DNA of 48,200 nucleotides from an uncultured Prevotella sp. (GCA_934204655.1 CAKPZJ010000022.1:1-48200); one strand, 5' to 3'. Counted from the stretch's first letter, positions 33,964 through 43,107 are shown. A program made the numbers and translations. The notes: a model not told the origin generated them from the letters alone.

Positions 33964-36048
33964 ATGGTGGTACCTACTAAGCATGTGACTGCCAAGACAG
34001 TCAGGACGGCATCGGCCGCTAAGCCCCGAGCCGCCCGCGCCAAGCATATCGGGCTGGTTAAGCACGACGCGTACCTGGAGCCTTACGAGCAGGCCATCCG
34101 CGGGCGTCACGACCATGCCCAGTGGAAGATAGACCAGTACACCGACAATGGTCGGCGCCCGCTGGCCGACTTTGCCAATGGCCATGAGTATTATGGGCTT
34201 CATAAGCTCAGCCGTGGCTGGGTGTTCCGCGAGTGGGCCCCTAACGCCACCGCCATTTATCTGGTCGGCGACTTCAACGGTTGGCAGCAACAGCCCCGCT
34301 ATCAGTGCAAGCGCATCGAGGGAACGGGCAACTGGGAGTTGCGTCTGTCTGAGAAGGCGCTCAAACATGGCGACATCTACAAGATGCACGTGTACTGGGA
34401 CGGCGGCGACGGCGAGCGTATCCCTGCCTGGTGTCGCCGGGTGGTTCAGGATGAGCGCACCAAGATTTTCTCGGCTCAGGTGTGGAACCCCGAGCATCCC
34501 TATGTGTGGAAGAAGAAGAGTTTCCGTCCCCGGGTCAACCCCCTCTTTATCTACGAGTGCCATATCGGTATGGCCCAGGATGCCGAGAAGGTGGGCACGT
34601 ACGATGAGTTTCGTGTCAACGTGCTGCCGCGCGTCATCCGCGATGGTTACAACTGTATTCAGATTATGGCCATCCAGGAACACCCTTACTACGGCAGTTT
34701 TGGCTATCACGTCAGCTCGTTCTTTGCGGCCTCGTCGCGTTTCGGTACCCCCGAGCAGCTCAAGCGGCTCATCGACGAGGCCCATCAGCACGGCGTGGCC
34801 GTCATCATGGACATCGTACACTCTCATGCAGTCAAGAACGAGGTCGAGGGACTGGGTAATTTGGCTGGCGACCCCAACCAGTACTTTTATCCTGGCGACC
34901 GCCACGAGCATCCAGCCTGGGACTCGCTCTGCTTCGACTATGGCAAGGACGAAGTGGTTCACTTCCTCCTCTCTAACTGCAAGTACTGGCTCACCGAGTT
35001 CCATTTCGACGGTTTCCGTTTCGACGGCGTCACCTCCATGCTCTACTATAGTCACGGACTGGGCGAGTCGTTTACCAACTATGCCGACTATTTCAACGGG
35101 CATCAGGACGACAACGCCATCTGCTATCTTATACTGGCTAATCAGCTTATCCACGAGGTTAACCGGCACGCCATAACCATAGCCGAGGAGGTCAGCGGTA
35201 TGCCCGGACTGGCTGCCAAGTTTGCTGAGGGTGGCTACGGGTTCGATTACCGCATGGCTATGAACATCCCTGACTACTGGATCAAGACTATCAAGGAACG
35301 CCAGGACGAGGAATGGAAGCCCAGCTCTATTTTCTGGGAACTCACCAACCGCCGCGCTGACGAGAAGACGGTCTCTTACTGCGAATCGCACGACCAGGCA
35401 TTGGTTGGCGACAAGACTATCATCTTCCGGCTCATTGATGCTGACATGTACTGGCACTTCAAGCGTGGCGACGAGAATATGCGCGTCGAGCGTGGCATTG
35501 CCCTGCACAAGATGATACGCCTGGTTACTGCCTCGACCATTAATGGTGGCTACCTCAACTTTATGGGTAATGAGTTCGGGCACCCCGAGTGGATTGATTT
35601 TCCGCGCGAGGGCAACGGCTGGAGCTACAAGTACGCCCGTCGGCAGTGGAACCTCGTTGATAATCCCGATTTGGACTACCACTATTTAGGTGACTTCGAC
35701 CAAGCCATGCTGCGTGTACTCACCAGTGTGAAAGAGTACAACAAGACTCCCGTCTGCGAGATATGGCACCATGACAGCGACCAGATATTGGCCTATGCAC
35801 GTGGCGAGCTGATTTTTGTGTTCAACTTCTCGCCTACACGTTCTTACACCGATTACGGTTTCCTCGTTCCCGAGGGCGCTTACCATGTAGTGCTCAATAC
35901 CGATGCTCGCGAGTTTGGCGGCAACGGCCTGGCTGACGACAGTGTCGAGCACCTCACACTCTCTGACCCGCTGGCCGCGCGCGACCACAAGGGCTGGCTC
36001 AAGCTCTACATCCCCGCGCGTTCTGCCGTGGTGCTTAAACGTAAATAA
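33964..36048 (+). CDS. glgB: 1,4-alpha-glucan (glycogen) branching enzyme
   Basis: This 694-residue GH13 enzyme makes alpha-1,6 branches in glycogen. The N-terminal CBM48 has WVFREWAPNATAIYLVGDFN. The catalytic barrel holds VIMDIVHSHAVKN, the nucleophile motif FDGFRFDGVTSM (Asp near 354), the acid/base region AITIAEEVSGMPG (Glu near 409), and SYCESHDQALVG. It is of the eukaryote-like GH13_8 type common in Bacteroidales. The first 25 residues are a basic Ala/Lys/Thr-rich tail. No other glycogen gene is adjacent. Confidence 0.96.
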   Translation: MVVPTKHVTAKTVRTASAAKPRAARAKHIGLVKHDAYLEPYEQAIRGRHDHAQWKIDQYTDNGRRPLADFANGHEYYGLHKLSRGWVFREWAPNATAIYLVGDFNGWQQQPRYQCKRIEGTGNWELRLSEKALKHGDIYKMHVYWDGGDGERIPAWCRRVVQDERTKIFSAQVWNPEHPYVWKKKSFRPRVNPLFIYECHIGMAQDAEKVGTYDEFRVNVLPRVIRDGYNCIQIMAIQEHPYYGSFGYHVSSFFAASSRFGTPEQLKRLIDEAHQHGVAVIMDIVHSHAVKNEVEGLGNLAGDPNQYFYPGDRHEHPAWDSLCFDYGKDEVVHFLLSNCKYWLTEFHFDGFRFDGVTSMLYYSHGLGESFTNYADYFNGHQDDNAICYLILANQLIHEVNRHAITIAEEVSGMPGLAAKFAEGGYGFDYRMAMNIPDYWIKTIKERQDEEWKPSSIFWELTNRRADEKTVSYCESHDQALVGDKTIIFRLIDADMYWHFKRGDENMRVERGIALHKMIRLVTASTINGGYLNFMGNEFGHPEWIDFPREGNGWSYKYARRQWNLVDNPDLDYHYLGDFDQAMLRVLTSVKEYNKTPVCEIWHHDSDQILAYARGELIFVFNFSPTRSYTDYGFLVPEGAYHVVLNTDAREFGGNGLADDSVEHLTLSDPLAARDHKGWLKLYIPARSAVVLKRK

Positions 36049-36052
36049 AGAT

Positions 36053-37201
36053 ATGATGAGTAAAGTATATAGGAATGGCATGACGCTGCCGCGTGTGGCG
36101 TGTGCCATTCTCTTTGTTATATTTAGTTTCTGTTTCCTCTATTTCTTCCAGGCCGACATCCTGGCGGCTGCCCAGCATGTACTCTCGCATGGCAAGACCA
36201 CTTACAATGCGGCCGTGGGGGCTGTGCTTATCACCCTGGTACTGTATATCTTACAGATAGGCGTGGCCATGGTTACGCGGTTACGCGGTGGCCTGTATGC
36301 GCTTACCTATTTTCCGTCGCTGTTACTGCTTACGGTTCTCACAGACATCAGTACCCACATAGATACCCACTTTACCTTTGGGTGGTGGGCTTTGGTGGTG
36401 CCCGTGCTGCTGTTGCTGTATGCCGTGTTTGTCTACATCGTATGGCAGAACCACATCGACGAGTCGCACCGCATGGTTTACAGCAAGTATCTGCGGCTGC
36501 TGTGGGTCAATCTGGGTACGCTGGGTGTCATGTTCTGGCTCACAGCGGTCTACTCACAGACTAACGATGCTTTCCATTACCGTATGCGTGCCGAGCAGTA
36601 CCTTCTAAAAGGCGACTATGCGGCTGCGGCTCAGGTAGGCATCAAGTCGGGTGTGGCCGACTCGTCACTTACCATGCTGCGGGCGTATGCCTTGGCACGG
36701 CAGGGTGTCTTGGGCGACCGCCTGTTTACCTATCCCCTAACCGGAGGCTCACGGGCTCTGCTGCCCGACAGCAGTACGGTCAGGTTGGTGGTCTTTCCCG
36801 TCGATAAGATTTATCGTGATTTAGGCGTAAGACTCAAACAACAGGCTTCGCCATTGGCCTATCTGGAGTTTATTGTCCATCATGGGTACGCCACGGCCAT
36901 GGGCAGAGACTATCTGCTCACTGCCTATCTTCTGGATCGTAATCTGGATGCTTTTGCCCGTACCTTGGGCCGGTATTATACGGTTAACGACAGTCTGCCT
37001 CGCCACTACCGCGAGGCTCTCACACTCTATACCCATCAGCACTCTGCTCCCTGTATCGAGTATCATAACAGCGTGATGGATACTGACTATGAGGATTATC
37101 AGCAACTTTACCAGTCGGAGAGCAATCGTGTCGTCCGCCAGGCTAAGTTGCGTGATAGTTACGGTAACACCTACTGGTATTACTACCAGCAGGGCGAATA
37201 A
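36053..37201 (+). CDS. Five-helix membrane protein with a large soluble C-terminal domain, unknown function
   Basis: The start was chosen at MMSKVYRNGMTL, 4 bp after glgB; the frame is open farther upstream inside glgB. The 382-residue product has five hydrophobic helices in the first 165 residues (for example ILFVIFSFCFLYFFQ and ALVVPVLLLLYAVFVYIVW). A helical, TPR-like domain follows, with HYRMRAEQYLLKGDYAAAAQ near 178-197 and DYLLTAYLLDRNLDAFARTL. No family could be named with confidence. It is convergent with, and 2 bp from, the next minus-strand gene. Confidence 0.82.
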   Translation: MMSKVYRNGMTLPRVACAILFVIFSFCFLYFFQADILAAAQHVLSHGKTTYNAAVGAVLITLVLYILQIGVAMVTRLRGGLYALTYFPSLLLLTVLTDISTHIDTHFTFGWWALVVPVLLLLYAVFVYIVWQNHIDESHRMVYSKYLRLLWVNLGTLGVMFWLTAVYSQTNDAFHYRMRAEQYLLKGDYAAAAQVGIKSGVADSSLTMLRAYALARQGVLGDRLFTYPLTGGSRALLPDSSTVRLVVFPVDKIYRDLGVRLKQQASPLAYLEFIVHHGYATAMGRDYLLTAYLLDRNLDAFARTLGRYYTVNDSLPRHYREALTLYTHQHSAPCIEYHNSVMDTDYEDYQQLYQSESNRVVRQAKLRDSYGNTYWYYYQQGE

Positions 37202-37203
37202 GG

Positions 37204-37683
37204 TTACCAGTTGTTGTTCCTGACATCCTCCAGGCACTTCACCCAGTTGGTGTCGAGCGAGAACTGAGTGAGGAAGTTCTCATTATCGACATAGGCATAG
37301 ATAATATCCTTGTCCATGTCGTTAAAGAGAGCATTCTGAATGGTCAGGTTCTTGTAGCGGGTCATAATGAGGTCTTTCTGAGCCTTCTTCTTCTCCTGCG
37401 AGAGCCGCTTAATGTACAGGTTCACGAAGTCTATCATCGCGCTGGTCTGCGTGCCTAAGTCATAGCTTGTAAAGTGCTGGCTGTCGCCTGCCTTTACGAG
37501 CATATAGTATATCGCGTCCCATTTGAAGGTGGCTATCTTGCGCTCCTCGATGGGCTTGGCCGTATTAGTCTTGATGGCCTCCTGATTTTGCATGATGCGC
37601 TTCACTTCCTTGTAGATTTCCTGTGCTGAGGCACTTATCGATAGCGTGCCCGCCAGCAGCATTGTGATTAAAATCCTTTTCAT
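37204..37683 (-). CDS. Secreted protein of unknown function
   Basis: This 159-residue protein has a clear signal peptide (MKRILITMLLAGTLSISASA, cut before QEIYKE). The rest is mostly helical and charged, with MLVKAGDSQHFTSYDLGTQT in the middle and LDTNWVKCLEDVRNNNW at the end. No family was recognised. It is the last gene of the DUF3298-rsmG-MBL-ruvC operon, 23 bp after ruvC. Confidence 0.82.
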   Translation of the reverse strand: MKRILITMLLAGTLSISASAQEIYKEVKRIMQNQEAIKTNTAKPIEERKIATFKWDAIYYMLVKAGDSQHFTSYDLGTQTSAMIDFVNLYIKRLSQEKKKAQKDLIMTRYKNLTIQNALFNDMDKDIIYAYVDNENFLTQFSLDTNWVKCLEDVRNNNW

Positions 37684-37706
37684 ATATTCCTTGTCTTTAA
37701 TGTTTA

Positions 37707-38279
37707 CTATTTTGCAGGTTGATTAACTCGTTGCTGGTTACGTGTCACAAACTCCTTCCAGCTACCATATTTGTGCTCGCTCTGTGGGGCATTTTGCTGG
37801 AGAAAGTGGCAGTAAGCAGCCGCAAGGGCATCGGTGGCGTCCATGAATTTGGGCATATCGCCATCGTCTATCCGCAGCAGCCGTTTCAGCATCGCGGCTA
37901 CCTGTTCCTTGCTGGCCTGTCCCTGGCCGGTTATGGCCATCTTTATTTTGAGCGGTGCGTACTCGTGGATGGGTACATCGTGGCGTATGGCAGCAGCAAT
38001 GGCCACTCCCTGAGCCCTTCCTAATTTGAGCATGGACTGCACGTTCTTGCCAAAGAATGGTGCCTCGATGGCCAGTTCATCTGGCAGAAACTCATCGATA
38101 ACCCCCGTGACACGCTCGAATATCTTGCCAAGTCGCAAGTAGGGATCGTGCATCTTGCGCAGGTCTATGACACCCATGGCGACCAGCTGCGCCTTATTGC
38201 CCATGGTTCGGAGCACCCCATAGCCCATCACGTTGGTCCCCGGGTCTATCCCCAAGATAATACGTTCGGCCTTGGTCAT
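37707..38279 (-). CDS. ruvC: Holliday junction resolvase RuvC
   Basis: This 190-residue nuclease cuts Holliday junctions in recombination with RuvAB. Catalytic acidic residues lie in [16 protein letters not shown] (first Asp), [12 protein letters not shown] (Glu), and [14 protein letters not shown] (final Asp). The C-terminal tail ([16 protein letters not shown]) is a little longer than in E. coli. Its ATG overlaps the MBL hydrolase stop by 4 bp. ruvA and ruvB are not in the window. Confidence 0.97.
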   Translation of the reverse strand: MTKAERIILGIDPGTNVMGYGVLRTMGNKAQLVAMGVIDLRKMHDPYLRLGKIFERVTGVIDEFLPDELAIEAPFFGKNVQSMLKLGRAQGVAIAAAIRHDVPIHEYAPLKIKMAITGQGQASKEQVAAMLKRLLRIDDGDMPKFMDATDALAAAYCHFLQQNAPQSEHKYGSWKEFVTRNQQRVNQPAK

Positions 38280-38920
38280 CTGTCCAGATACGGATTGCTG
38301 GCCAGTTCACTACCGATGGTGGTCTGCTCGCCATGGCCAGGATAGATAACCGTACTGTCAGGCAGCTGGCAGACCATGCGGAGACTCTGGATAATCTGAA
38401 ACATGGAGCCGCCGATAAAGTCGGTGCGCCCGATGGCGTGGCGGAAGAGCGTGTCGCCAGAGAAGGCTACGCCCTCGGCCTCGCAGTAGAAGAAGACACT
38501 GCCAGGGGAGTGCCCCGGGGTCTCTATGACGGTAAACTGATGGCTGCCAAAGCTGACGGTGTACTGGCCGTCGAAGTAACGGCCCACTGCAGGCATCTCG
38601 TAGTCCAATTGGACACCCGCGATGGCCTCAGCCTGACGGCCGAGCATATCCATAAGCGGCTGGTCGGCCTGGTGAACCTCGGGCTGCAGCCCAAACTCCT
38701 TATAGATGGTATTGTTGCCAAAATTGTGGTCAATATGGCCGTGCGTGGCGATAAGGTGAACGGGCGTAAGACCATTGCCACGAATGTAGTTCACGACGGC
38801 ATCGCGCTCGCGGTCATAGTAAGCGCCACAGTCGCACACTACACATTCCTTGCTCTCATCGCTGACGACGTAGCAGTTCTCCTGCAGCATGTTGCAGGTA
38901 AATCGCTGAATTTTCAACAT
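38276..38920 (-). CDS. MBL-fold metallo-hydrolase (glyoxalase II-like)
   Basis: This 214-residue protein has the metallo-beta-lactamase zinc motif THGHIDHN (HxHxDH), a further histidine in [23 protein letters not shown] with the bridging aspartate, and [11 protein letters not shown]. The closest known group is the YcbL-type glyoxalase II-like hydrolases of thioesters. It overlaps rsmG by 7 bp and ruvC by 4 bp, so all three are likely translated from one message. Confidence 0.94.
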   Translation of the reverse strand: MLKIQRFTCNMLQENCYVVSDESKECVVCDCGAYYDRERDAVVNYIRGNGLTPVHLIATHGHIDHNFGNNTIYKEFGLQPEVHQADQPLMDMLGRQAEAIAGVQLDYEMPAVGRYFDGQYTVSFGSHQFTVIETPGHSPGSVFFYCEAEGVAFSGDTLFRHAIGRTDFIGGSMFQIIQSLRMVCQLPDSTVIYPGHGEQTTIGSELASNPYLDR

Positions 38921-39534
38921 GGCAGATATATTATGTTTTTCTCCTTAAACCAGTCTTCCTTGAACCAGTTAGACACGGGGGTGACCTCAGCCAGGTGGCG
39001 GTAAGGTCTCAGCTCGGCGTCCAGGTTGCCACCTTTCAGGCAGATGATGCCATTGGGCAGCGCATTGTTCTGCTTCTTGGAAATATTCTTGGTGACTATC
39101 TTGACCAAGTCGGGCAGGGGCATCACGGCGCGGCTCACTACGAAGTCAAACTTACCCTTCTCGTCCTCGCCCCTTAGGTGCTCGGCCACCACGTTGGTCA
39201 GCCCGATGGCCCGGGCCACCTCTGTGGCCACCCTGACCTTCTTTCCGGTTCCGTCTATCAACTTAAACGAACACTGGGGGAACAGTATAGCCAGTGGGAT
39301 GCCAGGGAAACCGCCGCCGGTGCCGAAGTCCAGTATCTGGGTGCCCTCCTTGAAGTGTATGAGCTTGCCAATGGCCATCGAGTGGAGCACATGGTGCTCA
39401 TACAGGTTATCTATATCCTTGCGCGAGATGACATTAATCTTGCTGTTCCAGTCGCGGTAGAGCTCATCGAGCTTGGCAAGCTGTTCGCGCTGCCTCTCGC
39501 TCAGCTCCTTAAAGTATTTCTCTATGATTTGCAT
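38914..39534 (-). CDS. rsmG: 16S rRNA (guanine527-N7)-methyltransferase RsmG
   Basis: This 206-residue methyltransferase modifies G527 of 16S rRNA. The SAM-binding motif ILDFGTGGGFPGIPLAIL is intact, with NVISRKDIDNLYEHHVLHSM before it and FVVSRAVMPLPDLVKIV after it. The start overlaps the DUF3298 lipoprotein end by 26 bp. RsmG is often near DNA-partition genes, but here it sits with a hydrolase and ruvC. Confidence 0.97.
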   Translation of the reverse strand: MQIIEKYFKELSERQREQLAKLDELYRDWNSKINVISRKDIDNLYEHHVLHSMAIGKLIHFKEGTQILDFGTGGGFPGIPLAILFPQCSFKLIDGTGKKVRVATEVARAIGLTNVVAEHLRGEDEKGKFDFVVSRAVMPLPDLVKIVTKNISKKQNNALPNGIICLKGGNLDAELRPYRHLAEVTPVSNWFKEDWFKEKNIIYLPC

Positions 39535-40348
39535 ATTTCCTGATATTCTTCTGATGAAGTGTTACACGTATATCGCCTATCTCCACGGGAGCCACCTCAC
39601 CTATATTATATATAAAGGTAATGCCCTCGGGAGCCACGATGAAGTTGGGCGCTATGTAGGGCTTCTCGTGGACAAAGATACCCTTCGCCCTCAGTCCCGC
39701 CAGCCCCGCGGCACCCATCTGACGGGCCATCTGAGCCACGATGTCGTGCAGCAGCTGCTCCTCGGCCCCCTCGATGATGAGGTCGGTAAGCGCCACCTGC
39801 CGCCCTGTCCGCGCGCTGAGGTTGACGACCTGCGTCTGTGTCTGGCCGGCCTCCTCGCCCGTCTGTATGTGGGTCGTCATCACGTAGTTGATGATGCTGT
39901 CGGCACCCTCGGTCACCTCGGTACTTACCGCGATGTGCTGCCCGTAGCTGTCAGCATGGGCTGCGTCGCTATGGTACATGGCGGCCATCTGCCGGTACTC
40001 CTCCAGACGGGTCTGGATATACGCGCGCATCGCCCTGACTATCTTGGGCTCTAAGCGAGAGGCCGTGCCGTCAGCCCGACCGTCCTCCGTGTTGTCCGAC
40101 AGGATGGGGCTTAATGCCGCGCTGCTCAGCAATGTCCGGTTGATGTGTGGAGCCGCGCCCGCGCCGGTGGCGTACAATATGGAGCAACTGATGGTACACT
40201 GGGGAGAGCCAGCCGTTGGCGCGAGGGTTACCGTGGTGTCGGCCGATGCGGTGGCAAAGGCTATCCCGTAAGCCATTTCAACTGCCCTGTTACCCGTACA
40301 ACTGCCCAGGCAAAGTGCAATTAAAGCGCTAACTATCAATTTCTTCAT
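39509..40348 (-). CDS. DUF3298-type lipoprotein (RsiV-like)
   Basis: The start at 40348 gives MKKLIVSALIALCLGSCTGN, a lipoprotein signal with lipobox LGSC. The 279-residue protein has a DUF4163-like part near residues 45-150 and a DUF3298 part near 160-270, with ALTDLIIEGAEEQLLHDIVA and FIVAPEGITFIYNIGEVAPV. This layout is shared with RsiV and PdaC-like proteins, which bind lysozyme or peptidoglycan in Firmicutes; in Bacteroidota the job is unknown. It is first in the operon and read from the palindromic promoter. Confidence 0.9.
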   Translation of the reverse strand: MKKLIVSALIALCLGSCTGNRAVEMAYGIAFATASADTTVTLAPTAGSPQCTISCSILYATGAGAAPHINRTLLSSAALSPILSDNTEDGRADGTASRLEPKIVRAMRAYIQTRLEEYRQMAAMYHSDAAHADSYGQHIAVSTEVTEGADSIINYVMTTHIQTGEEAGQTQTQVVNLSARTGRQVALTDLIIEGAEEQLLHDIVAQMARQMGAAGLAGLRAKGIFVHEKPYIAPNFIVAPEGITFIYNIGEVAPVEIGDIRVTLHQKNIRKYANHREIL

Positions 40349-40355
40349 ATTGTAT

Positions 40356-40387
40356 GCAAAGTTACGATAAAATTGTCGTAACTTTGC
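40356..40387. promoter_or_regulatory. Perfectly symmetric divergent promoter
   Basis: GCAAAGTTACGA (40356-40367) and TCGTAACTTTGC (40376-40387) are exact reverse complements around an 8-bp centre. Each arm contains a TAnnTTTG -7 box (TAACTTTG), one per strand, so it reads outward both ways: left into the DUF3298-rsmG-ruvC operon, right into the HAD-MFS operon. No -33 TTTG was found, and the two polymerase sites would overlap. Confidence 0.72.
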
Positions 40388-40413
40388 AAAGAAATGCAAT
40401 TATTAAGTGAATA

Positions 40414-41046
40414 ATGATTAAAGCAGCGCTTTTTGACCTTGACGGGGTGGTCGTAGACACCGAGCGTCAGTACACTCGCTTTTGGTCCGAGATGGGCCGC
40501 CGTTATCTCCCTGAGATAGATGACTTCGCCACGAAGATTAAAGGACAGACCCTCGACCAGATTTATGCTAAGTATTTTGCTGACCATAAAGACGAGCAGC
40601 CCCGCATTACCGCCCAGCTCAATGATTTCGAACAGCACATGGTTTTCGACTATGTGCCTGGTTTTGTAGACTTCATTACCGAGCTGCGCAGTCGTCAGGT
40701 GAAGACTGCTGTCGTCACCAGCAGCAACCTCGACAAGATGCGTAACCTGTACGCTGCTCATCCTGAGGTCAGCCAGCTCTTCGACCGCGTTTTCACAGCC
40801 GAGGACTTCTCCCGGAGCAAGCCCGACCCTGAGTGTTACCTCATCGGTGCCGCAGCCTTTGGCGTGCAGCCGGCTGAGTGTGTCGGTTTCGAAGACAGCT
40901 TCAATGGCCTGCGGGCTGTCCGTGCTGCCGGCATGTATGTAGTGGGCCTTGCCACCACCAATGACGAGGATGCCATACGTGCTTATTGTGATGTTGTTAT
41001 TAAAGACTATACAGCGTGGACACACAGAATACCACTCTCCATTTAA
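40414..41046 (+). CDS. HAD family hydrolase (beta-phosphoglucomutase-like)
   Basis: This 210-residue protein has the HAD motifs ALFDLDGVVVDTE (nucleophile Asp), VVTSSN, SKPDPECYL and VGFEDSFNGLRAVRAAGM. An alpha-helical cap lies at residues about 18-80. Relatives are sugar-phosphate phosphatases or beta-phosphoglucomutases; DLDGVVVDTERQY favours the latter group. Its end overlaps the MFS start by 31 bp, which suggests coupled translation. Confidence 0.92.
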   Translation: MIKAALFDLDGVVVDTERQYTRFWSEMGRRYLPEIDDFATKIKGQTLDQIYAKYFADHKDEQPRITAQLNDFEQHMVFDYVPGFVDFITELRSRQVKTAVVTSSNLDKMRNLYAAHPEVSQLFDRVFTAEDFSRSKPDPECYLIGAAAFGVQPAECVGFEDSFNGLRAVRAAGMYVVGLATTNDEDAIRAYCDVVIKDYTAWTHRIPLSI

Positions 41047-42191
41047 AGCTCTGGCATAGAGAATTTTGGCTTCTCGCCTTTGCCCACCTGATGGTCGCGG
41101 TGGCTGTCTACATGATGATTCCCGAAACCATGGCCTACATGCGCCTCAACGCGTTCACCCCTGCTCAGCAGGCTGCGGTCATGGGTGTATATACACTGGG
41201 TATCTTTGTGTTCGGGCCTATGGTTAACGGATTCGTAGAACGCTATCGGCGCAAGAAGGTATGCTTGGTGGCCCTGCTGTTTCTCATGGCCGATATGGGC
41301 GTGATGTCCTATCTGCGCTCTACGGCCATGGCGCCCGACTTCTATGTCCTGTTGGCGCTGCGGGCCGTCTTGGGTGCTACCAGTGGCCTGGCCCAGATGG
41401 TACTGCTTAGCACCCTGGTCGTAGATGCCGTCCAGTCGTTCTTCCGAACCGAGGCCAATCACCATATCAACTGGTTTGGACGCTTCGCCGTGGCCGTGGG
41501 GCCCTTAGTGTCGCTCTGTGCGGTGTCGTACGAGAGCTTAGAGTGGGCCTTTACCCTTTCGGCCGTGCTGGTACTGACAGCCTTCCTGCTCATCAGTGTC
41601 GTAAAGTTCCCGTTCAAGTCTCCGGCCGACGAGGTGCGTACCTTCAGCTTAGACAGGTTCTTCTTGGCATCGGGCACGCGGCTGTTTGTCAATCTGATGC
41701 TTATCACCATGATGTTAGGCATGCTCTATACCCTGGCACTCACCATGAGTTTTTATGTGTGGATGTTAGTGGGCCTGTTAGTAGCCGTGGTTATAGAGCG
41801 GGTAGTGTTTGCCAATGCCGAACTGAAGAGCCAGGCCGTTGCCGGGCACCTCTGTGTGGCGGCCGCACTGCTCATCCTGCTTACCCAGAGCCGTCTGGAC
41901 GAGGTGACGCCCGTGGCAGCCTCGCTCCTGGGCATCGGGGTAGGGCTGTTAGGCTCCCGCTTTCTGATGTTCTTCATCAAACTGAGTAGCCACTGCCAGC
42001 GCGGTACCTCACAGAGCACTTATTTCTTAGCCTGGGAGTCTGGCGTCGGCCTGGGCCTTGGCATCGGCCTCTGTGCCTTTAGCGGTTCGCCTCGCCTGTT
42101 ACTGCTTGGCGCCTTGGCTGTTACCCTCTGTTCGGGCATCCTTTACACTGGATACACCCATTGCTGGTATGTACACCACAAGAACCGTTAA
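41016..42191 (+). CDS. MFS transporter
   Basis: This 391-residue membrane protein starts at GTG inside the HAD gene; no ATG lies before the first helix. About twelve hydrophobic segments are present, and FVERYRRKKVCLVALLF is a variant of MFS motif A. The second half starts with RTFSLDRFFLASGTRLFVNL, similar to the central part of the MFS protein at 180-1385 (KISLDRFFLTRAWLLAINI), so the two are probably paralogues. The substrate is unknown. Confidence 0.88.
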   Translation: MDTQNTTLHLKLWHREFWLLAFAHLMVAVAVYMMIPETMAYMRLNAFTPAQQAAVMGVYTLGIFVFGPMVNGFVERYRRKKVCLVALLFLMADMGVMSYLRSTAMAPDFYVLLALRAVLGATSGLAQMVLLSTLVVDAVQSFFRTEANHHINWFGRFAVAVGPLVSLCAVSYESLEWAFTLSAVLVLTAFLLISVVKFPFKSPADEVRTFSLDRFFLASGTRLFVNLMLITMMLGMLYTLALTMSFYVWMLVGLLVAVVIERVVFANAELKSQAVAGHLCVAAALLILLTQSRLDEVTPVAASLLGIGVGLLGSRFLMFFIKLSSHCQRGTSQSTYFLAWESGVGLGLGIGLCAFSGSPRLLLLGALAVTLCSGILYTGYTHCWYVHHKNR

Positions 42192-42209
42192 CCCCTCTCT
42201 ATAAAACGA

Positions 42210-42246
42210 CATTCGGATGCCAGAGAGTTACTCCAGCATCCGAATG
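42210..42246. terminator. Bidirectional rho-independent terminator
   Basis: CATTCGGATGC (42210-42220) pairs perfectly with GCATCCGAATG (42236-42246), and GAGT/ACTC pair inside the loop. T-rich sequence follows on the plus strand (TATGTTTCTG) and on the minus strand (TCGTTTTATAG). It separates the MFS gene from the convergent DUF1573 gene. Confidence 0.87.
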
Positions 42247-42282
42247 TATGTTTCTGTCAAGCTGTCGGCTACGGCCAACAGT

Positions 42283-42669
42283 TTATTTATCCTCTTTCAT
42301 GTTTCCCTCGATGTACAACCGAACCATCTCGACCTTTCCGTTGGTGCGAATGGTAATAGATTTCTTAAAATGTCCGGGGAATTTGCCCTTGCCGTTGTAC
42401 GTTACCTTCACCGTGCCTGTCTTCCCGGCCTGGATGGGTTCCTTGGTGTATGCCGGAACGGTGCAGCCACAACTGGCGATGGCCTGGTTGATAATCAGCG
42501 GTTCCTTGCCTATATTGGTAAAGGTGAATACGGCTGTTTGGACAGGAGATTTTTCGCTAAAGGTACCAAAGTCGTGTACCGTCTTATCAAACTTAATCTC
42601 AGCTTGGTTCTGCTGTGCGTTGGCAACGACAGCTACCAGCAACATGATAATCGTCAAAAACTTTTTCAT
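42283..42669 (-). CDS. DUF1573 domain protein
   Basis: The start at 42669 gives a signal peptide, MKKFLTIIMLLVAVVANAQ, and a 128-residue protein. The body is an Ig-like DUF1573 (ASH/HYDIN-related) domain, with FDKTVHDFGTFSEKSPVQTA, FTFTNIGKEPLIINQAIASC and the conserved SCGCTVPAY. The CGC pair may form a disulfide or bind metal. Single-domain secreted DUF1573 proteins are abundant in Bacteroidota; the function is not known. Confidence 0.92.
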   Translation of the reverse strand: MKKFLTIIMLLVAVVANAQQNQAEIKFDKTVHDFGTFSEKSPVQTAVFTFTNIGKEPLIINQAIASCGCTVPAYTKEPIQAGKTGTVKVTYNGKGKFPGHFKKSITIRTNGKVEMVRLYIEGNMKEDK

Positions 42670-42693
42670 ATCCTTTCGTTTTGAAATTTGATG

Positions 42694-42701
42694 CAAAGGT
42701 A
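42694..42701 (-). promoter_or_regulatory. -7 promoter element of the DUF1573 gene
   Basis: CAAAGGTA is TACCTTTG on the minus strand, a TAnnTTTG match about 25 bp before the start codon. Confidence 0.55.
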
Positions 42702-42860
42702 AGTATTTCTTTCATATATGCGTTATGAAAAGCAATATTTTTAAAATATTAATAGGTGCCCGGCCAGTGGGGCGAGGGTCGCAGGCCGATCCGCAGGTAT
42801 ATATCCTGTCCCCGCGTCACTCTCAGGTTCCGTCCTAAGACTTAGAATGTAGATTTGCAG

Positions 42861-42916
42861 CTTTCGGACGTACATTCTAAACTTTCGGACGTATGTTCCA
42901 TACTTTCGGATGGAGT
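42861..42916. repeat. 21-bp tandem repeat, about 2.7 copies
   Basis: CTTTCGGA recurs at 42861, 42882 and 42903, exactly 21 bp apart. The first two units share CTTTCGGACGTA with different ends (CATTCTAAA and TGTTCCATA); the third is partial (CTTTCGGATGGAG). A short minus-strand frame reads through it in seven-residue units, but no gene is convincing. The spacer 42702-43107 otherwise shows no feature. Confidence 0.75.
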
Positions 42917-43107
42917 CTGTGGCAGTCATTGGGCTGTAGGGTAGGTGCGCTACTCTTGTTTCTGCCGAGCGGTGCCTCGTGGTCGGTAAGGAGCCGAAGT
43001 GGGGCCGAAATCAGTAAATGACCCGTCGGCAGTACTTTTTTTGTCGTAATAATCGCCTCACAGTCTAAATAACTTAGTTTTAAGGCAAAAACTACACTTT
43101 TTTTCGC

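Noticed and set aside
33949..35682. Long antisense frame (577 codons) over glgB
   Set aside because: glgB has intact catalytic motifs on the plus strand; the antisense translation shows no motif and is a codon-bias shadow.
42741..42929. Minus-strand frame (62 codons) with seven-residue peptide repeats
   Set aside because: The peptide repeat simply reflects the 21-bp DNA repeat; no ribosome binding site or promoter was seen.
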